Source of the DNA: Hyalangium ruber
GTDB taxonomy: Bacteria; Myxococcota; Myxococcia; Myxococcales; Myxococcaceae
Assembly: GCF_034259325.1 (NCBI RefSeq)
Contig: NZ_JAXIVS010000004.1
Coordinates: 744,001-808,000, forward strand
Direction of reading: 5' to 3'
DNA length: 64,000 nucleotides
Part shown: piece by piece, positions 16,667 to 25,766 of the stretch
Position numbering within the stretch: the stretch's first letter is position 1
Layout: each line of letters begins with the position of its first letter
The notes under the pieces: generated by a model
The model's input: the letters and a program-made list of their open reading frames with translations, nothing else
Told to the model about the DNA's origin: nothing
The model's database searches: none
Translations under genes and position numbers: made by a program

Positions 16667-17205
16667 CAGCGCATCTCCAGATCGAACCCCTGGGGCTCGC
16701 GCAGCGTCACCGCCACCGTGGGCGACACGCCCGTCTTGCGCAGGCCCTCCTCGAACAGGCCCGCCATGAAGTCCGGCTTGGCGTCCGGATCGTTCCGGTA
16801 GGACACCCGGTAGCCCTTGTCCCCGAGCTTCTCCACCCGCACCTCGTACTCGAAGGTGTCCAGCTTGCTCAGGCTGGGGATGCGCATCACGAATCGGTCC
16901 GGCCCCAAGAGCGGCAGGCTCACGTCCACCACCTTGCCCACCAACGTCCGGGAGAACCCGAACGCCAGCTGCCGCCCCATCTGCCGGTACGCGTCCTCCC
17001 GCCCCAGGTGGGGGAAGCGCTGCTTCCATGCCACCTCGAGCGCCTCGTTCCACACTTCAATGGGGTAGCTGGGCTGGAGGCGCCGCACGTCCACACCCAC
17101 GGTGCGCAGCGCGTCGGCGAATCCACCCTCGGCGCCCAACGCCCGCACGAAGAGTCCCTCGAAGAACGAGCCCTGCGTGACGCGGCCGGACAAAGGTGCG
17201 GTCAT
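16663..17205 (-). CDS. TIGR02265 (DUF2378) family protein
   Basis: The 180-residue protein from MTAPLSGRVTQGSFFEGLFV matches the TIGR02265 family, known essentially only from myxobacteria. Visible landmarks are the SFFEGLFVRALG opening, GVDVRRLQPSYPIEVWNEAL, and LGREDAYRQMGRQLAFGFSR. An ATG at 17232 is an alternative start lying inside the end of the preceding gene. It overlaps the pentapeptide-repeat gene downstream and follows the DUF3467 gene closely, so the three form one operon. No function has been established for the family to my knowledge. Confidence 0.85.
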   Translation of the reverse strand: MTAPLSGRVTQGSFFEGLFVRALGAEGGFADALRTVGVDVRRLQPSYPIEVWNEALEVAWKQRFPHLGREDAYRQMGRQLAFGFSRTLVGKVVDVSLPLLGPDRFVMRIPSLSKLDTFEYEVRVEKLGDKGYRVSYRNDPDAKPDFMAGLFEEGLRKTGVSPTVAVTLREPQGFDLEMRW

Positions 17206-17215
17206 GGGCGGGGCC

Positions 17216-17503
17216 TCAGTGCCTGCGGTCATCCTCTCGCAGGAGAATGGTGCCATGCTTCGCCTCGTAGCGGGCGAGGTTCTCCTGCATGGCCAGCAGC
17301 AGCTTCTTCATGTGCTGCGGGCTGGTGATGATGCGCGAATGCACCTTGGCCCGGTTCTGCTGGGGGAAGACGTAGAGGAAGTCCAGGGTGAACTCGGTGT
17401 CGGTGTGGTCCACCATCGCCATGTTCGCGTACTGGCCCAGGGCCACCTCTTCGTCGAGTTGTATCTGAAAGGGGGGACTCGGCGGCTTGGGAGTGTCCGA
17501 CAT
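17216..17503 (-). CDS. DUF3467 domain protein
   Basis: The 95-residue protein (MSDTPKPPSPPFQIQLDEEV) shows the DUF3467 pattern: GQYANMAMVDHTDTEFTLDF, then FVFPQQNRAKVHSRIITSP-like order (here YVFPQQNRAKVHSRIITSPQ) and HMKKLLLAMQENLARYE. These small beta-rich proteins are common in bacteria and archaea and have no settled function. It is the first gene of the operon reading toward the pentapeptide-repeat gene. A divergent esterase starts 48 bases away, so both promoters share a short gap. Confidence 0.88.
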   Translation of the reverse strand: MSDTPKPPSPPFQIQLDEEVALGQYANMAMVDHTDTEFTLDFLYVFPQQNRAKVHSRIITSPQHMKKLLLAMQENLARYEAKHGTILLREDDRRH

Positions 17504-17551
17504 AATGCAGTGGGAATATCGCTCTGGCGTTATCGTGACTAGCGTTCCTTG

Positions 17552-18370
17552 GTGAGCACGCACGCGGCGGCCTGGATGGATCCCTGGAAGACAGCCCCTT
17601 TCGAGCTGGGACACGGCGATGATGCCTGTTTGCTGCTGCACGGTTTCACCGGCAGCCCGTGGGACATCCGCCCCCTGGGGGAGGCCCTGGCCGCGCGCGG
17701 GCTGCATGTGAAGGCTCCCCGGCTGCCGGGCCATGGCACCACCCCCGAGGCGCTGCTGGAGGTGAGCCACCGCCATTGGCAGGAGTCCGCGCAGGAGGCG
17801 CTGTACTCGCTGCGGGGCTACCGGAACGTGTTCGTCGCGGGCCTGTCCATGGGCGCGCTGCTGGGCCTGCACCTCGCGGCACGGCAGCCCGAGTTGGTGC
17901 GCGGGTTGGTGCTCATCGCCCCGGCGGCGCGCTTCAAGGGGCCGACGATGGCGCTGCTCAAGCGCCTGCGGCACACCGGGCTCCTGGAGCGGGTGAAGCC
18001 CTGGGTCCACAAGACGGGCACGGACCTGAGCGATCCGGTGGCGCTGGCCGAGGCCCCCATCCTCTCCGCCTTCCCCAGCGCGCGCCTCAATGACTTGTGG
18101 ACGCTGCAGGCACAGGCGGTCGAGAACGCGCCCCTGGTGCGCTGCCCCACCCTCGTAGTGGTCGCCGAGCAGGACCATGTGGTGGATCCGGAGGGGGGGC
18201 GCTGGCTGGCCTCCCAGCTCACGCAGTCCCCGGACGTCCGGGTGCTGTCGCTCCACGAGGGCTACCACATCATCCCCCGGGACAAGGGCGGGCCGCGCAT
18301 GGCCGCCGAGGTGGGGGACTTCCTGGAGCCCTTGCGCGAGTGGGGCATCGAGGCGCGGGCCGTCCACTGA
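17552..18370 (+). CDS. alpha/beta hydrolase (carboxylesterase / monoglyceride lipase type)
   Basis: About 272 residues in the alpha/beta-hydrolase fold. The oxyanion-hole strand is CLLLHGFTGSPWDIRPLG, the nucleophile is S99 in VAGLSMGAL, the acid is in VVVAEQDHVVD and the base is the histidine in EGYHIIPRD. This matches Est30/YvaK-type carboxylesterases acting on short acyl esters. Start choice is uncertain: TTG 17549, GTG 17552 and ATG 17576 are all possible and none has a strong ribosome site. It lies 60 bases upstream of the ABC exporter genes on the same strand. Confidence 0.88.
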   Translation: MSTHAAAWMDPWKTAPFELGHGDDACLLLHGFTGSPWDIRPLGEALAARGLHVKAPRLPGHGTTPEALLEVSHRHWQESAQEALYSLRGYRNVFVAGLSMGALLGLHLAARQPELVRGLVLIAPAARFKGPTMALLKRLRHTGLLERVKPWVHKTGTDLSDPVALAEAPILSAFPSARLNDLWTLQAQAVENAPLVRCPTLVVVAEQDHVVDPEGGRWLASQLTQSPDVRVLSLHEGYHIIPRDKGGPRMAAEVGDFLEPLREWGIEARAVH

Positions 18371-18430
18371 CGCCAGACGCAACAAGGAGCCTCGTCGGTC
18401 ATCCGTGGATGTGCCAGCGTCTGGCGCCTC

Positions 18431-19135
18431 ATGTCCTCCTCTCCGTCGCCGCCCCTCGTCGAACTGCACGACGTCACCAAGGCCTACACCGAGGGAGATG
18501 CCGTGCGCGAGGTGCTCACCGGCGCCACCCTCACCCTGCGCCGGGGCGAGTTCGTGGTGCTGCTGGGCCGCAGTGGCTCCGGCAAGTCCACCCTTCTCAA
18601 CCTCATCAGCGGGATTGATCTGCCCACGCGCGGCTCGGTGCGGGTGGAGGGCCGCGAGCTCGACAAGCTGAGCGAGCGCGAGCGCACGCTGCTGCGCCGT
18701 GAGCGCGTGGGCTTCGTCTTCCAGGCCTTCAACCTGCTGCCCACGCTGACGGTGGAGGAGAACGTGCGGCTGCCCCTGGAGCTCACGGGGAAGAGCGGCG
18801 CGGCGGCGGACGCACGGGTGCGGGAGCTGCTCGGCAAGGTGGGGCTGGGCAGCCGCGAGCAGAGCTTCCCGGACCGCCTCTCCGGGGGCGAGCAGCAGCG
18901 TGTGGCGGTGGCTCGGGCCCTGGCGCACGCGCCGCCCCTGCTGCTGGCGGACGAGCCGACGGGCAACCTCGATGAACAGACAGGACGGCAGGTGCTGGAG
19001 CTGCTGGAGGGGCTCATCCGCCGCGACAACGCCTGTGCCTTCGTGGTGTCGCATGATCCGGGGCTCGCGGCGCGCGCGGACCGGGCCTTCGTGCTGGAGG
19101 CGGGCCGGCTCATCGAGCGGCAGGTGCGGACATGA
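18431..19135 (+). CDS. ABC transporter ATP-binding protein (LolD/MacB/AttE-like)
   Basis: The 234-residue ATPase has Walker A GRSGSGKST, a Q-loop in VFQAFNLLP, signature LSGGEQQRVAVARAL, Walker B LLLADEPTGNLD and a switch histidine in FVVSHDPGL. The EPTGNLDEQTG stretch is typical of the type VII exporter ATPases (LolD, MacB, FtsE). Its stop overlaps the permease start by four bases. With the permease and lipocalin-like gene that follow it forms an AttEFGH-like set, thought to handle lipids or lipoproteins at the envelope. Confidence 0.95.
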   Translation: MSSSPSPPLVELHDVTKAYTEGDAVREVLTGATLTLRRGEFVVLLGRSGSGKSTLLNLISGIDLPTRGSVRVEGRELDKLSERERTLLRRERVGFVFQAFNLLPTLTVEENVRLPLELTGKSGAAADARVRELLGKVGLGSREQSFPDRLSGGEQQRVAVARALAHAPPLLLADEPTGNLDEQTGRQVLELLEGLIRRDNACAFVVSHDPGLAARADRAFVLEAGRLIERQVRT

Positions 19136-21669
19136 GCCGCCGCCTGCTGGTGCGCGCCAGCCTGCGCCACCTGGGCGGCCACCCGTGGCTCACCGCGCTG
19201 TCGCTGCTGGGCATCGCCCTGGGCGTGGCGGTGGTGGTGTCCATCGACCTGGCGAGCGGCAGCGCCCTTCGGGCCTTCGAGCGGTCCACCGAGACGGTGA
19301 CGGGCCGGGCCACGCACCAGCTCGTGGGGGGGCCCCAGGGCCTGCCCGACTCCTTATATAGGGACTTGCGGCTGCGCCCCGGCGCGCCGGTGTCCGCCCC
19401 CGTGGTGGAAGGCCACGTGCGCGCCACTCGGGGAGACCGCAGGCCCCTCACCGTGCTCGGCGTGGATCCGTTCGCCGAGGCTCCCTTCCGCCCCTATGCG
19501 CAGGGCGGGGCCTCGGGACAGGCGTCAGCGCTGCTCACCGAGCCCGGCACGGTCATTCTTCCCTCCGCCACGGCGCGCCTGCTCGGCGTCAAGGTCGGGG
19601 ACTTCTTCGAGGTGCGGGTCGGAGGCCTGACGCGGCGGCTCCGGGTGGTGTCCCTCATCACGCCTCCGGACGAGCGCACCGCCCGGGCGATGGAGGGGCT
19701 GCTGCTCACGGACATCTCCACCGCCCAGGAGGTGCTGGGCCGGCCCGGACGGCTGTCGCGCATCGACCTGAAGCTTGATGACGAGGCGGCGCTGGCCCGG
19801 CTCCAGGAGGGGCTCCCGGTGGGTGTGCAGGTGGTGCGCTCCGCCACCCGGGGTGGAACTGTGGATCAGATGACGCGGGCCTTCCGCACCAACCTCACCG
19901 CGCTGTCGATGCTGGCGCTCGTGGTGGGGATGTTCCTCATCTACAACACGATGACCTTCTCGGTGGTGCAGCGGCGCGGGCTGCTGGGACGGCTGCGCGC
20001 GCTCGGTGTCACCCGGGGCGAGCTGTTCGCGCTGGTGCTGGGCGAGGCCGCGCTGCTGGGAGCGGTGGGCACGGCCGCGGGCCTGCTGCTCGGCGTGCTG
20101 CTGGGGCGCGGGCTCGTCGGGCTCGTCACGCAGACGCTCAATGACCTGTACTTCGTCGTCAGCGTGCGGCGCCTGTCCCTGGAGCCGCTAACCCTCGCCA
20201 AGGGCGTGCTGCTCGGCCTGGGGGCCACGCTGAGCGCCGCGCTCGTGCCCGCGTGGGAGGCCGCGCGCTCGGCCCCCGTCACCACCATGCGCCGCTCCAC
20301 GCTGGAGGATGTGTCCCGGAGCCGGGCGCCGAAGCTCGCGCTCTTGGGATTGCTCGTGCTGGGGCTCGGCGTGGGGTTGCTGCTACTGCCCACGCGCGCG
20401 CTGCCGCCGGCTTATGGCGGACTCTTTGGCGTGCTGCTCGGCACCGCGCTGCTGGTGCCCTGGACGACGGAGCGGCTGTCGCTGCTGGCGGCAAAGCCGT
20501 TGGGCGCGGCGTTCGGGCTGCTCGGGCGCATGGCCGCGCGCGGGGTGCGAGCCAGCCTCAGCCGCACGGCCGTGGCCCTCGCGGCGCTGATGGTCGCCGT
20601 GGCCACCACCGTGGGCGTGGGCCTCATGGTCGCCAGCTTCCGCGGCACCGTGGCGACGTGGCTGGAGTCCTCGCTGTTGGCGGATGTCTTCGTCTCTCCG
20701 CCCTCGCTCCTCGCCCGGCGGGGGGACTCCACCTTCGTCCCGGGCCTCGTCGAGCGCCTCAGCGCCACCCCGGGCGTGGCCTCCTTCTCCACCGTCCACG
20801 TGGTGAAGGTGAGCGTGGACGAGGTCCCCACGGACCTGATCGCCGTGGCCTTCCCTCCGAATGGCCCGCGCCCATACCGCTTCAAGGAGGGAACGCCCGA
20901 CACCGTATGGCGGGAGATGGAGGCGCCCGACGCCCTCCTCGTCTCCGAGCCCTTCAGCTTCCACCGGAACGTCCGCCGGGGAGACACGGTGCGCCTGGCC
21001 ACGGACCACGGCCCGCGCGACTTCCGCGTGGTGGGGGTGTACTTCGACTATGGCTCGGACGTCGGCACGGTGCTCCTGCCTCGGGAGACGTACAACCAGC
21101 ACTTCGAGGACCGGGCCGTGAGCGGACTGGCCCTCTATGCCGCGCCCGGGCAGGACGTGGATGCGCTGGTGGCCCGGGTGCTCGAGCGCGCGGGAGATAC
21201 CCAGACCCTGAACGTCCGCCCCAACCGCGCGCTGCGCGAGGGCTCGCTGGAGGTGTTCGACCGCACCTTCACCATCACCCAGGTGCTGCGGCTGCTCGCC
21301 ATCGGCGTGGCCTTCATCGGGGTGCTCAGCGCGCTGATGGCCTTGCAGTTGGAGCGCGCGCGGGAGTTCGCCGTGCTGCGCGCCACGGGGCTGACGCCCG
21401 GCCAGCTCTGGGGCCTCGTCTCGCTCCAGACAGGACTGCTGGGGCTGCTGGCGGGCCTCTTCGCCGTGCCCCTGGGCGTGGGGCTCGCCGCCATCCTCGT
21501 CTACGTCATCAACCAGCGCTCCTTCGGGTGGACGATGCAGCTCGCGCTCACGCCTGGAATCCTGGTGCAGGCGCTGGCGCTGTCCCTGGTCGCCGCCGCG
21601 CTCGCGGGCCTGTACCCGGCGTGGCGCATGGCGCGCGCGAACCCCGCCAACGCGCTGCGGGAGGAGTGA
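19132..21669 (+). CDS. FtsX-family ABC transporter permease, duplicated
   Basis: The 845-residue protein has one N-terminal helix (ALSLLGIALGVAVVVSIDLA), a periplasmic MacB-PCD-like domain, and an FtsX domain with three helices (LSMLALVVGMFLIYNTMTFS onward). A middle set of helices follows, then a second periplasmic region and a second FtsX domain (LRLLAIGVAFIGVLSALMAL to AGLYPAWRMARANPANALRE). Thus it is a fused two-unit permease like AttFG or YbbP rather than a four-helix LolC/E. It uses the ATPase encoded immediately upstream (ATGA overlap). Confidence 0.93.
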   Translation: MSRRLLVRASLRHLGGHPWLTALSLLGIALGVAVVVSIDLASGSALRAFERSTETVTGRATHQLVGGPQGLPDSLYRDLRLRPGAPVSAPVVEGHVRATRGDRRPLTVLGVDPFAEAPFRPYAQGGASGQASALLTEPGTVILPSATARLLGVKVGDFFEVRVGGLTRRLRVVSLITPPDERTARAMEGLLLTDISTAQEVLGRPGRLSRIDLKLDDEAALARLQEGLPVGVQVVRSATRGGTVDQMTRAFRTNLTALSMLALVVGMFLIYNTMTFSVVQRRGLLGRLRALGVTRGELFALVLGEAALLGAVGTAAGLLLGVLLGRGLVGLVTQTLNDLYFVVSVRRLSLEPLTLAKGVLLGLGATLSAALVPAWEAARSAPVTTMRRSTLEDVSRSRAPKLALLGLLVLGLGVGLLLLPTRALPPAYGGLFGVLLGTALLVPWTTERLSLLAAKPLGAAFGLLGRMAARGVRASLSRTAVALAALMVAVATTVGVGLMVASFRGTVATWLESSLLADVFVSPPSLLARRGDSTFVPGLVERLSATPGVASFSTVHVVKVSVDEVPTDLIAVAFPPNGPRPYRFKEGTPDTVWREMEAPDALLVSEPFSFHRNVRRGDTVRLATDHGPRDFRVVGVYFDYGSDVGTVLLPRETYNQHFEDRAVSGLALYAAPGQDVDALVARVLERAGDTQTLNVRPNRALREGSLEVFDRTFTITQVLRLLAIGVAFIGVLSALMALQLERAREFAVLRATGLTPGQLWGLVSLQTGLLGLLAGLFAVPLGVGLAAILVYVINQRSFGWTMQLALTPGILVQALALSLVAAALAGLYPAWRMARANPANALREE

Positions 21670-21672
21670 CGG

Positions 21673-22851
21673 ATGCGGAGCGGCAAGGGGCTCGTGCTCG
21701 GAGTGGCGCTGGTGGTGGCGGGGCTCGCCGTGGGCGCCTTCCTCGTCACGCGCGAGGTGGCACCTCCTCCGGAGGCGACGCTCTCGGTGTCGGCGGCGAT
21801 GCGAGATTCGGAGGCAAACAGCCAGGGCTTCGCGCGGGCCCTGGAGCCTCGCGAGTTCCGCTTCCCCGAGGACCATGGGCCGCACCCGGAGTTCCGCACC
21901 GAGTGGTGGTACTGGACGGGCAACCTGGAGACGGCGGACGGGCACGCCTTCGGCTACCAGTTCACGGTGTTCCGCAGCGCGCTGGCGCCCCGTGCGGCCC
22001 AGCGGGATTCCGAGTGGGGCTCGAACCAGCTCTACATGGTCCACTTCGCGCTGTCGGACATCGGCGGTGGGCGCTTCCACGCCTTCGAGCGCTTCAGCCG
22101 GGAGGCGCTGGGGCTCGCGGGAGCGCAGGCACAGCCCTTCCGGGTCTGGCTGGAGCGCTGGGAGGCCTCCGCCGTGGGCGAGGGCCTGTTCCCCATGCGG
22201 CTCACCGCCGAGGCGGAGGGCGTCACGCTGTCGCTCACCCTGGAGGAGGGCAAGCCGCTCGTACACCAGGGGAACCGAGGCCTGAGCCAGAAGGGCCCCC
22301 AGCCGGGAGACGCCTCCTATTACTACTCGTTCACGCGGATGCCCTCGCGCGGGACGGTGACGGTGGAGGGGCGCACGCACGAGGTGACGGGCCTGAGCTG
22401 GATGGACCGCGAGTGGAGCACCAGCGCGCTGGGCGAGGGCCAGGTGGGCTGGGACTGGTTCGCGTTCCAGCTCTCGGATGGGAGCGAGCTCATGTACGGC
22501 CAGCTGCGCCGCACGGATGGCTCCGTGGATCCGTTCAGCGTGGGGACGTTCGTCCCGCCTCAGGGTGCGCCGGTGCGCGTGCCACGGGACGAGGTGCGCC
22601 TGGAGGTGCTGGACACGTGGCACAGCCCGCGCGGAGGCACCGAGTATCCGGCGCGCTGGCGGCTCTCCGTGCCCGCGCGGCAGCTCTCCCTGGACATCAC
22701 CCCGGCCCAGGCGGACCAGGAGCTGCCGTTGAGCATCCGGTACTGGGAGGGCGCCGTGCGTCTTCAGGGCACGAGCGCCGGTCAGCCCGTGACCGGGCGT
22801 GGCTACGTGGAGCTCACCGGCTACGGGGACACCCCCGGGCAGGTTCGCTGA
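21673..22851 (+). CDS. lipocalin-like AttH/CrtC family protein
   Basis: The 392-residue protein starts after a GGAGGAG site three bases beyond the permease stop. A hydrophobic leader (GLVLGVALVVAGLAVGAFLV) anchors or exports it. The body has the paired lipocalin-like domains of the AttH/carotenoid-1,2-hydratase family: FPEDHGPHPEFRTEWWYWTG, ATDGHAFGYQFTVFR-like text (here ADGHAFGYQFTVFR), YYSFTRMPSRGTV and SWMDREWSTSAL-GEGQVGWDWF. Gene order ATPase, double permease and AttH-like protein matches att operons, where the lipocalin-like partner is thought to accept a hydrophobic substrate. Confidence 0.9.
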   Translation: MRSGKGLVLGVALVVAGLAVGAFLVTREVAPPPEATLSVSAAMRDSEANSQGFARALEPREFRFPEDHGPHPEFRTEWWYWTGNLETADGHAFGYQFTVFRSALAPRAAQRDSEWGSNQLYMVHFALSDIGGGRFHAFERFSREALGLAGAQAQPFRVWLERWEASAVGEGLFPMRLTAEAEGVTLSLTLEEGKPLVHQGNRGLSQKGPQPGDASYYYSFTRMPSRGTVTVEGRTHEVTGLSWMDREWSTSALGEGQVGWDWFAFQLSDGSELMYGQLRRTDGSVDPFSVGTFVPPQGAPVRVPRDEVRLEVLDTWHSPRGGTEYPARWRLSVPARQLSLDITPAQADQELPLSIRYWEGAVRLQGTSAGQPVTGRGYVELTGYGDTPGQVR

Positions 22852-22855
22852 AGGC

Positions 22856-23206
22856 TCACCGGACCGAGACGAGCTGGGCGCCACACCACTGGCACACCTC
22901 GTTGGTGACGCCCTCCTTGTCATCGACGACCGAGGAGCACTGGGTGCAGCGCAGCTTGCCGATGACGCGTCCGGAGCCCGCCTGCTCGGGCTGGAGGTGC
23001 AGCAGCTCGCGCACCTCCTTCTCCTGGAGCAGCGCCTTGCCCGCGTCCCCGGTGTCGCCGACGAACTGCACCAGCTTCTCGATGACCTTGCGCTGCAGGC
23101 GCACCTGCCCAGAGAGCTCCGCGAGGTCGCGCTGCGCGTCGCGGAGGGCGCTCTGGAGGCCCTCCACGTTCATCCGGGTGCGAGCATCACGGTCGTCATT
23201 GAACAT
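22856..23206 (-). CDS. coiled-coil protein with C-terminal zinc ribbon
   Basis: The 116-residue protein has a helical N-terminal two-thirds with heptad spacing (LQSALRDAQRDLAELSGQV, LQRKVIEKLVQFVG) and a C-terminal CxxC pair: CTQC near 89-92 and CQWC near 106-109, forming a rubredoxin-like zinc ribbon. It converges on the lipocalin-like gene with four bases between stops. It is probably cytoplasmic and oligomeric. Function unknown. Confidence 0.7.
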   Translation of the reverse strand: MFNDDRDARTRMNVEGLQSALRDAQRDLAELSGQVRLQRKVIEKLVQFVGDTGDAGKALLQEKEVRELLHLQPEQAGSGRVIGKLRCTQCSSVVDDKEGVTNEVCQWCGAQLVSVR

Positions 23207-23415
23207 TCACGCCTCACGGAGCCGGGGGTAGTCCCCATCATCCTACAAGAAGAGCCACCGGTACCCCGCCTGCTCCCTGAACGAACAGGCACTCGGGGAG
23301 GCGCAAGGCCCCGGGAAGGGCTGTCCCGCCCCGGTCCGCGCTTCACCTTGAAGGACAGTCCCCCGCGAGACTCCTCGCGGACCCGGGCGCTTTCACCCTT
23401 CACAGGAGCGACATC

Positions 23416-23643
23416 ATGTCCATTCTCGGCAATCTCCTCGGCATGTCTCGGCGTCGCAGCTATGGCGGCAACATGTGGAGTCGCAGCGGCTACGGGAGAG
23501 GCCGCGGCAGCTTCTACGGTGGTGGCTTCAGCCGGAGCCGAGCGCCTGGCATCTTCGGAGGCTCGCTCGGCCGCATGGCGATGGGAGGCGTCGCCGCCAT
23601 GCTCACCCGCAGCTTCCTCAGCCGGCGCCATCGCTACGACTAG
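23416..23643 (+). CDS. small Gly/Arg-rich hypothetical protein
   Basis: The 75-residue product starts at an ATG with a good AGGAG site. It is dominated by Gly, Arg, Ser and Tyr (GYGRGRGSFYGGGFSRSR) and ends with a short hydrophobic stretch (MAMGGVAAMLTRSFLSRR). RG/RGG composition of this sort is seen in RNA-binding tails and in small envelope proteins. A 6-bp hairpin (23363-23368 with 23375-23380) lies in its leader. No family recognised; the ribosome site is the best argument that it is translated. Confidence 0.5.
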   Translation: MSILGNLLGMSRRRSYGGNMWSRSGYGRGRGSFYGGGFSRSRAPGIFGGSLGRMAMGGVAAMLTRSFLSRRHRYD

Positions 23644-23657
23644 CGCCCGGCCTTCCC

Positions 23658-24188
23658 CTACAACGGGTCCTGGATGAGCCGCAGGTGCGCGTGCAACGTC
23701 TCGGTGCGCAGGTAGAGGAACTGCGCATCGCCAAAGGACAGCGCATCTCCGTCGTTGAGCTGCACCTCCTGCTGCGCGCCCAGGAGCACCGCGTTGACAT
23801 AGGTGCCGTTCATCGAGCCCATGTCGCGCACCGAGCAGGCCCCGTCCGGCTCGCTCCAGCGCAGCCTCGCGTGGAGCTTGGACACGGACGGGTCCTTCAC
23901 CACCAGCAGGCAGGTGTCCATCCGCCCCACGGTGAACTCCTCCCCGTTGGTGCGGGGGTGGAGCAGGTGGACCTCCAGGTGCTGGAACCCTTGAAGCATC
24001 GTCAGCAGCCGCTCCACCAGCCGGGAGCGGTGCGCCATCACCACCGTGCGCGCGTGTCCCAGTTGGCGGGCGACCTGCTGGAAGACGGGCTCGGGCGGCT
24101 GTTGGATGAGCGCCACCGGCCCCGAGGCAGCACGGAAGGCTTCGAGGGGGGCATCGGCGAACGGGCGGAGCTGCTGCACTGACGGCAT
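23658..24188 (-). CDS. FHA-domain protein
   Basis: The 176-residue protein from MPSVQQLRPFADAPLEAFRA ends in a complete FHA phosphothreonine-binding domain: FTVGRMDTCLLVVKDPSVSK, then LHARLRW, DMGSMNGTYVN and DGDALSFGDAQFLYLR. The G-R, S-x-x-H and N-G residues that contact phosphopeptides are all present. The first 75 residues are helical and unassigned. Such proteins read the output of Ser/Thr kinases, which are abundant in myxobacteria. No kinase gene is adjacent. Its promoter region overlaps that of glpK, which diverges. Confidence 0.9.
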   Translation of the reverse strand: MPSVQQLRPFADAPLEAFRAASGPVALIQQPPEPVFQQVARQLGHARTVVMAHRSRLVERLLTMLQGFQHLEVHLLHPRTNGEEFTVGRMDTCLLVVKDPSVSKLHARLRWSEPDGACSVRDMGSMNGTYVNAVLLGAQQEVQLNDGDALSFGDAQFLYLRTETLHAHLRLIQDPL

Positions 24189-24280
24189 ACCGAGACCCAG
24201 GTTACCCCGCTTGAAGCCCTCTGCCCACCCCCATGGGTCGGGTAAGGTCTCCCCATCCGGCGACCGCCGGGGAGGGACAT

Positions 24281-25765
24281 ATGGCAAAGGCGAAGCACGT
24301 CCTGGCACTCGACCAGGGCACCACCGGCACGCACGTCACCATCCTCGATGCCAGACTCCAGGTGGCGGGCCGCGCCTACCGCGAGTTCACCCAGCACTTC
24401 CCCAAGCCCTCCTGGGTGGAGCACGACCTGGAGGAGATCTGGGCCTCCAGCGAGTACTGCATCGCCCGGGCGCTCAAGGACGCGGGGCTCAAGGGCACCG
24501 ACATCGCCGCGGTGGGCATCACCAACCAGCGCGAGACGACGGGCCTGTGGATGCGCGGCACGGGCAAGCCCCTGGGCCGCGCCATCGTCTGGCAGGACCG
24601 GCGCACCGCCGACATCTGCCAGCAGCTCAAGGCCAAGGGCCTGGAGAACCGCGTGCGCGAGGTGACGGGGCTGGTGCTGGACCCGTACTTCTCCGGCACC
24701 AAGCTCACGTGGATGTTCGAGCACCTCAAGGGCGCCCGCGCCCGCGCGGAGAAGGGGGATGTGTGCTTCGGCACCATCGACACCTGGCTCGTCTACAAGC
24801 TCACCGGCGGCCAGGCCCACGTCACCGACGTGTCCAACGCCAGCCGCACGCTGCTGATGGACCTGCGCACCCTGCTCTGGGACGACGAGCTGCGCTCGCT
24901 GCTGGGCGTGCCGGCCGCGTGCCTGCCGCAGATTCGCGGCTCGGCGGAGGTGTATGGCACTACGCGGGGGCTCAAGAGCCTGCCGGATGGCATCCCCGTC
25001 TCGGGCATGGCGGGAGACCAGCAGGCCGCCCTCTTCGGGCAGGCGTGCTTCGAGCCTGGCGAGTCCAAGTGTACCTACGGCACCGGCGCCTTCCTGCTGA
25101 TGAACACGGGCGAAAGCCCGGTGCGCTCCACGGCGGGGCTGCTCACCACCGTGGCGTGGCGCCTGGGCGAGAAGACCACCTACGCGCTGGAGGGCAGCTC
25201 CTTCATCGCCGGCGCCGCCGTGCAGTGGCTCCGTGACGGGCTCAAGGTCATCAAGCGTGCCCCGGACATCGAGGCCCTGGCCGAGAGCGTGAAGGACTCC
25301 GGGGACGTCGTCTTCGTCCCCGCGCTGGCGGGCCTGGGCGCGCCGCACTGGCGGCCGGAGGCCCGGGGCCTGTTCGCGGGCATCGACCGCTCCACCACGG
25401 TGGCGCACCTGGCGCGCGCGGTGCTGGAGGGCATCGCCCTTCAAATCCACGACCTGGCGGATGCGATGCGCCACGACAGCGGCCGGCCCATCCCCGCCTT
25501 CAAGGTGGACGGAGGCGCGGCGGCCAACAACCTGCTCATGCAGTACCAGGCCGATGTGCTGAACACCCCCGTGGTGCGCCCGCGCAACCTGGAGACGACG
25601 AGCCTGGGCGCGGCCTTCCTCGGCGGCCTGGGCGCCGGAGTCTGGAGCAGCCCGGAGGCCATCCGCGGCGCGTGGAAGGCCGAGCGCACCTTCAAGCCGA
25701 AGATGAAGCCCCCGGTGCGCGAGCGGCACCTGGCCAAGTGGAAGCGCGCGGTGGAGCGCGCGTGA
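24281..25765 (+). CDS. glpK: glycerol kinase
   Basis: The 494-residue FGGY kinase phosphorylates glycerol to sn-glycerol 3-phosphate. Start ATG follows GGAGGG. Signatures include LALDQGTTGTHVTILD, WVEHDLEEIW, ITNQRETTGLW, IVWQDRRTADIC, TWLVYKLTGG and the FGGY-type G(M)AGDQQAALFGQACFE, with the C-terminal FKVDGGAAANNLLMQYQAD. The usual DQGTTSSR N-terminal motif is DQGTTGTH here, a small variation. No glycerol facilitator or G3P dehydrogenase gene is nearby. Its stop is followed at once by the first lipoprotein gene. Confidence 0.95.
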   Translation: MAKAKHVLALDQGTTGTHVTILDARLQVAGRAYREFTQHFPKPSWVEHDLEEIWASSEYCIARALKDAGLKGTDIAAVGITNQRETTGLWMRGTGKPLGRAIVWQDRRTADICQQLKAKGLENRVREVTGLVLDPYFSGTKLTWMFEHLKGARARAEKGDVCFGTIDTWLVYKLTGGQAHVTDVSNASRTLLMDLRTLLWDDELRSLLGVPAACLPQIRGSAEVYGTTRGLKSLPDGIPVSGMAGDQQAALFGQACFEPGESKCTYGTGAFLLMNTGESPVRSTAGLLTTVAWRLGEKTTYALEGSSFIAGAAVQWLRDGLKVIKRAPDIEALAESVKDSGDVVFVPALAGLGAPHWRPEARGLFAGIDRSTTVAHLARAVLEGIALQIHDLADAMRHDSGRPIPAFKVDGGAAANNLLMQYQADVLNTPVVRPRNLETTSLGAAFLGGLGAGVWSSPEAIRGAWKAERTFKPKMKPPVRERHLAKWKRAVERA

Positions 25766-25766
25766 G

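Noticed and set aside
20253-23231. 992-codon open frame on the forward strand over the permease and lipocalin-like genes
   Set aside because: It is a second frame of the FtsX-type permease gene continuing through AttH; composition is Arg/Gly/Ala-rich and matches no fold, while the other frame matches known families.
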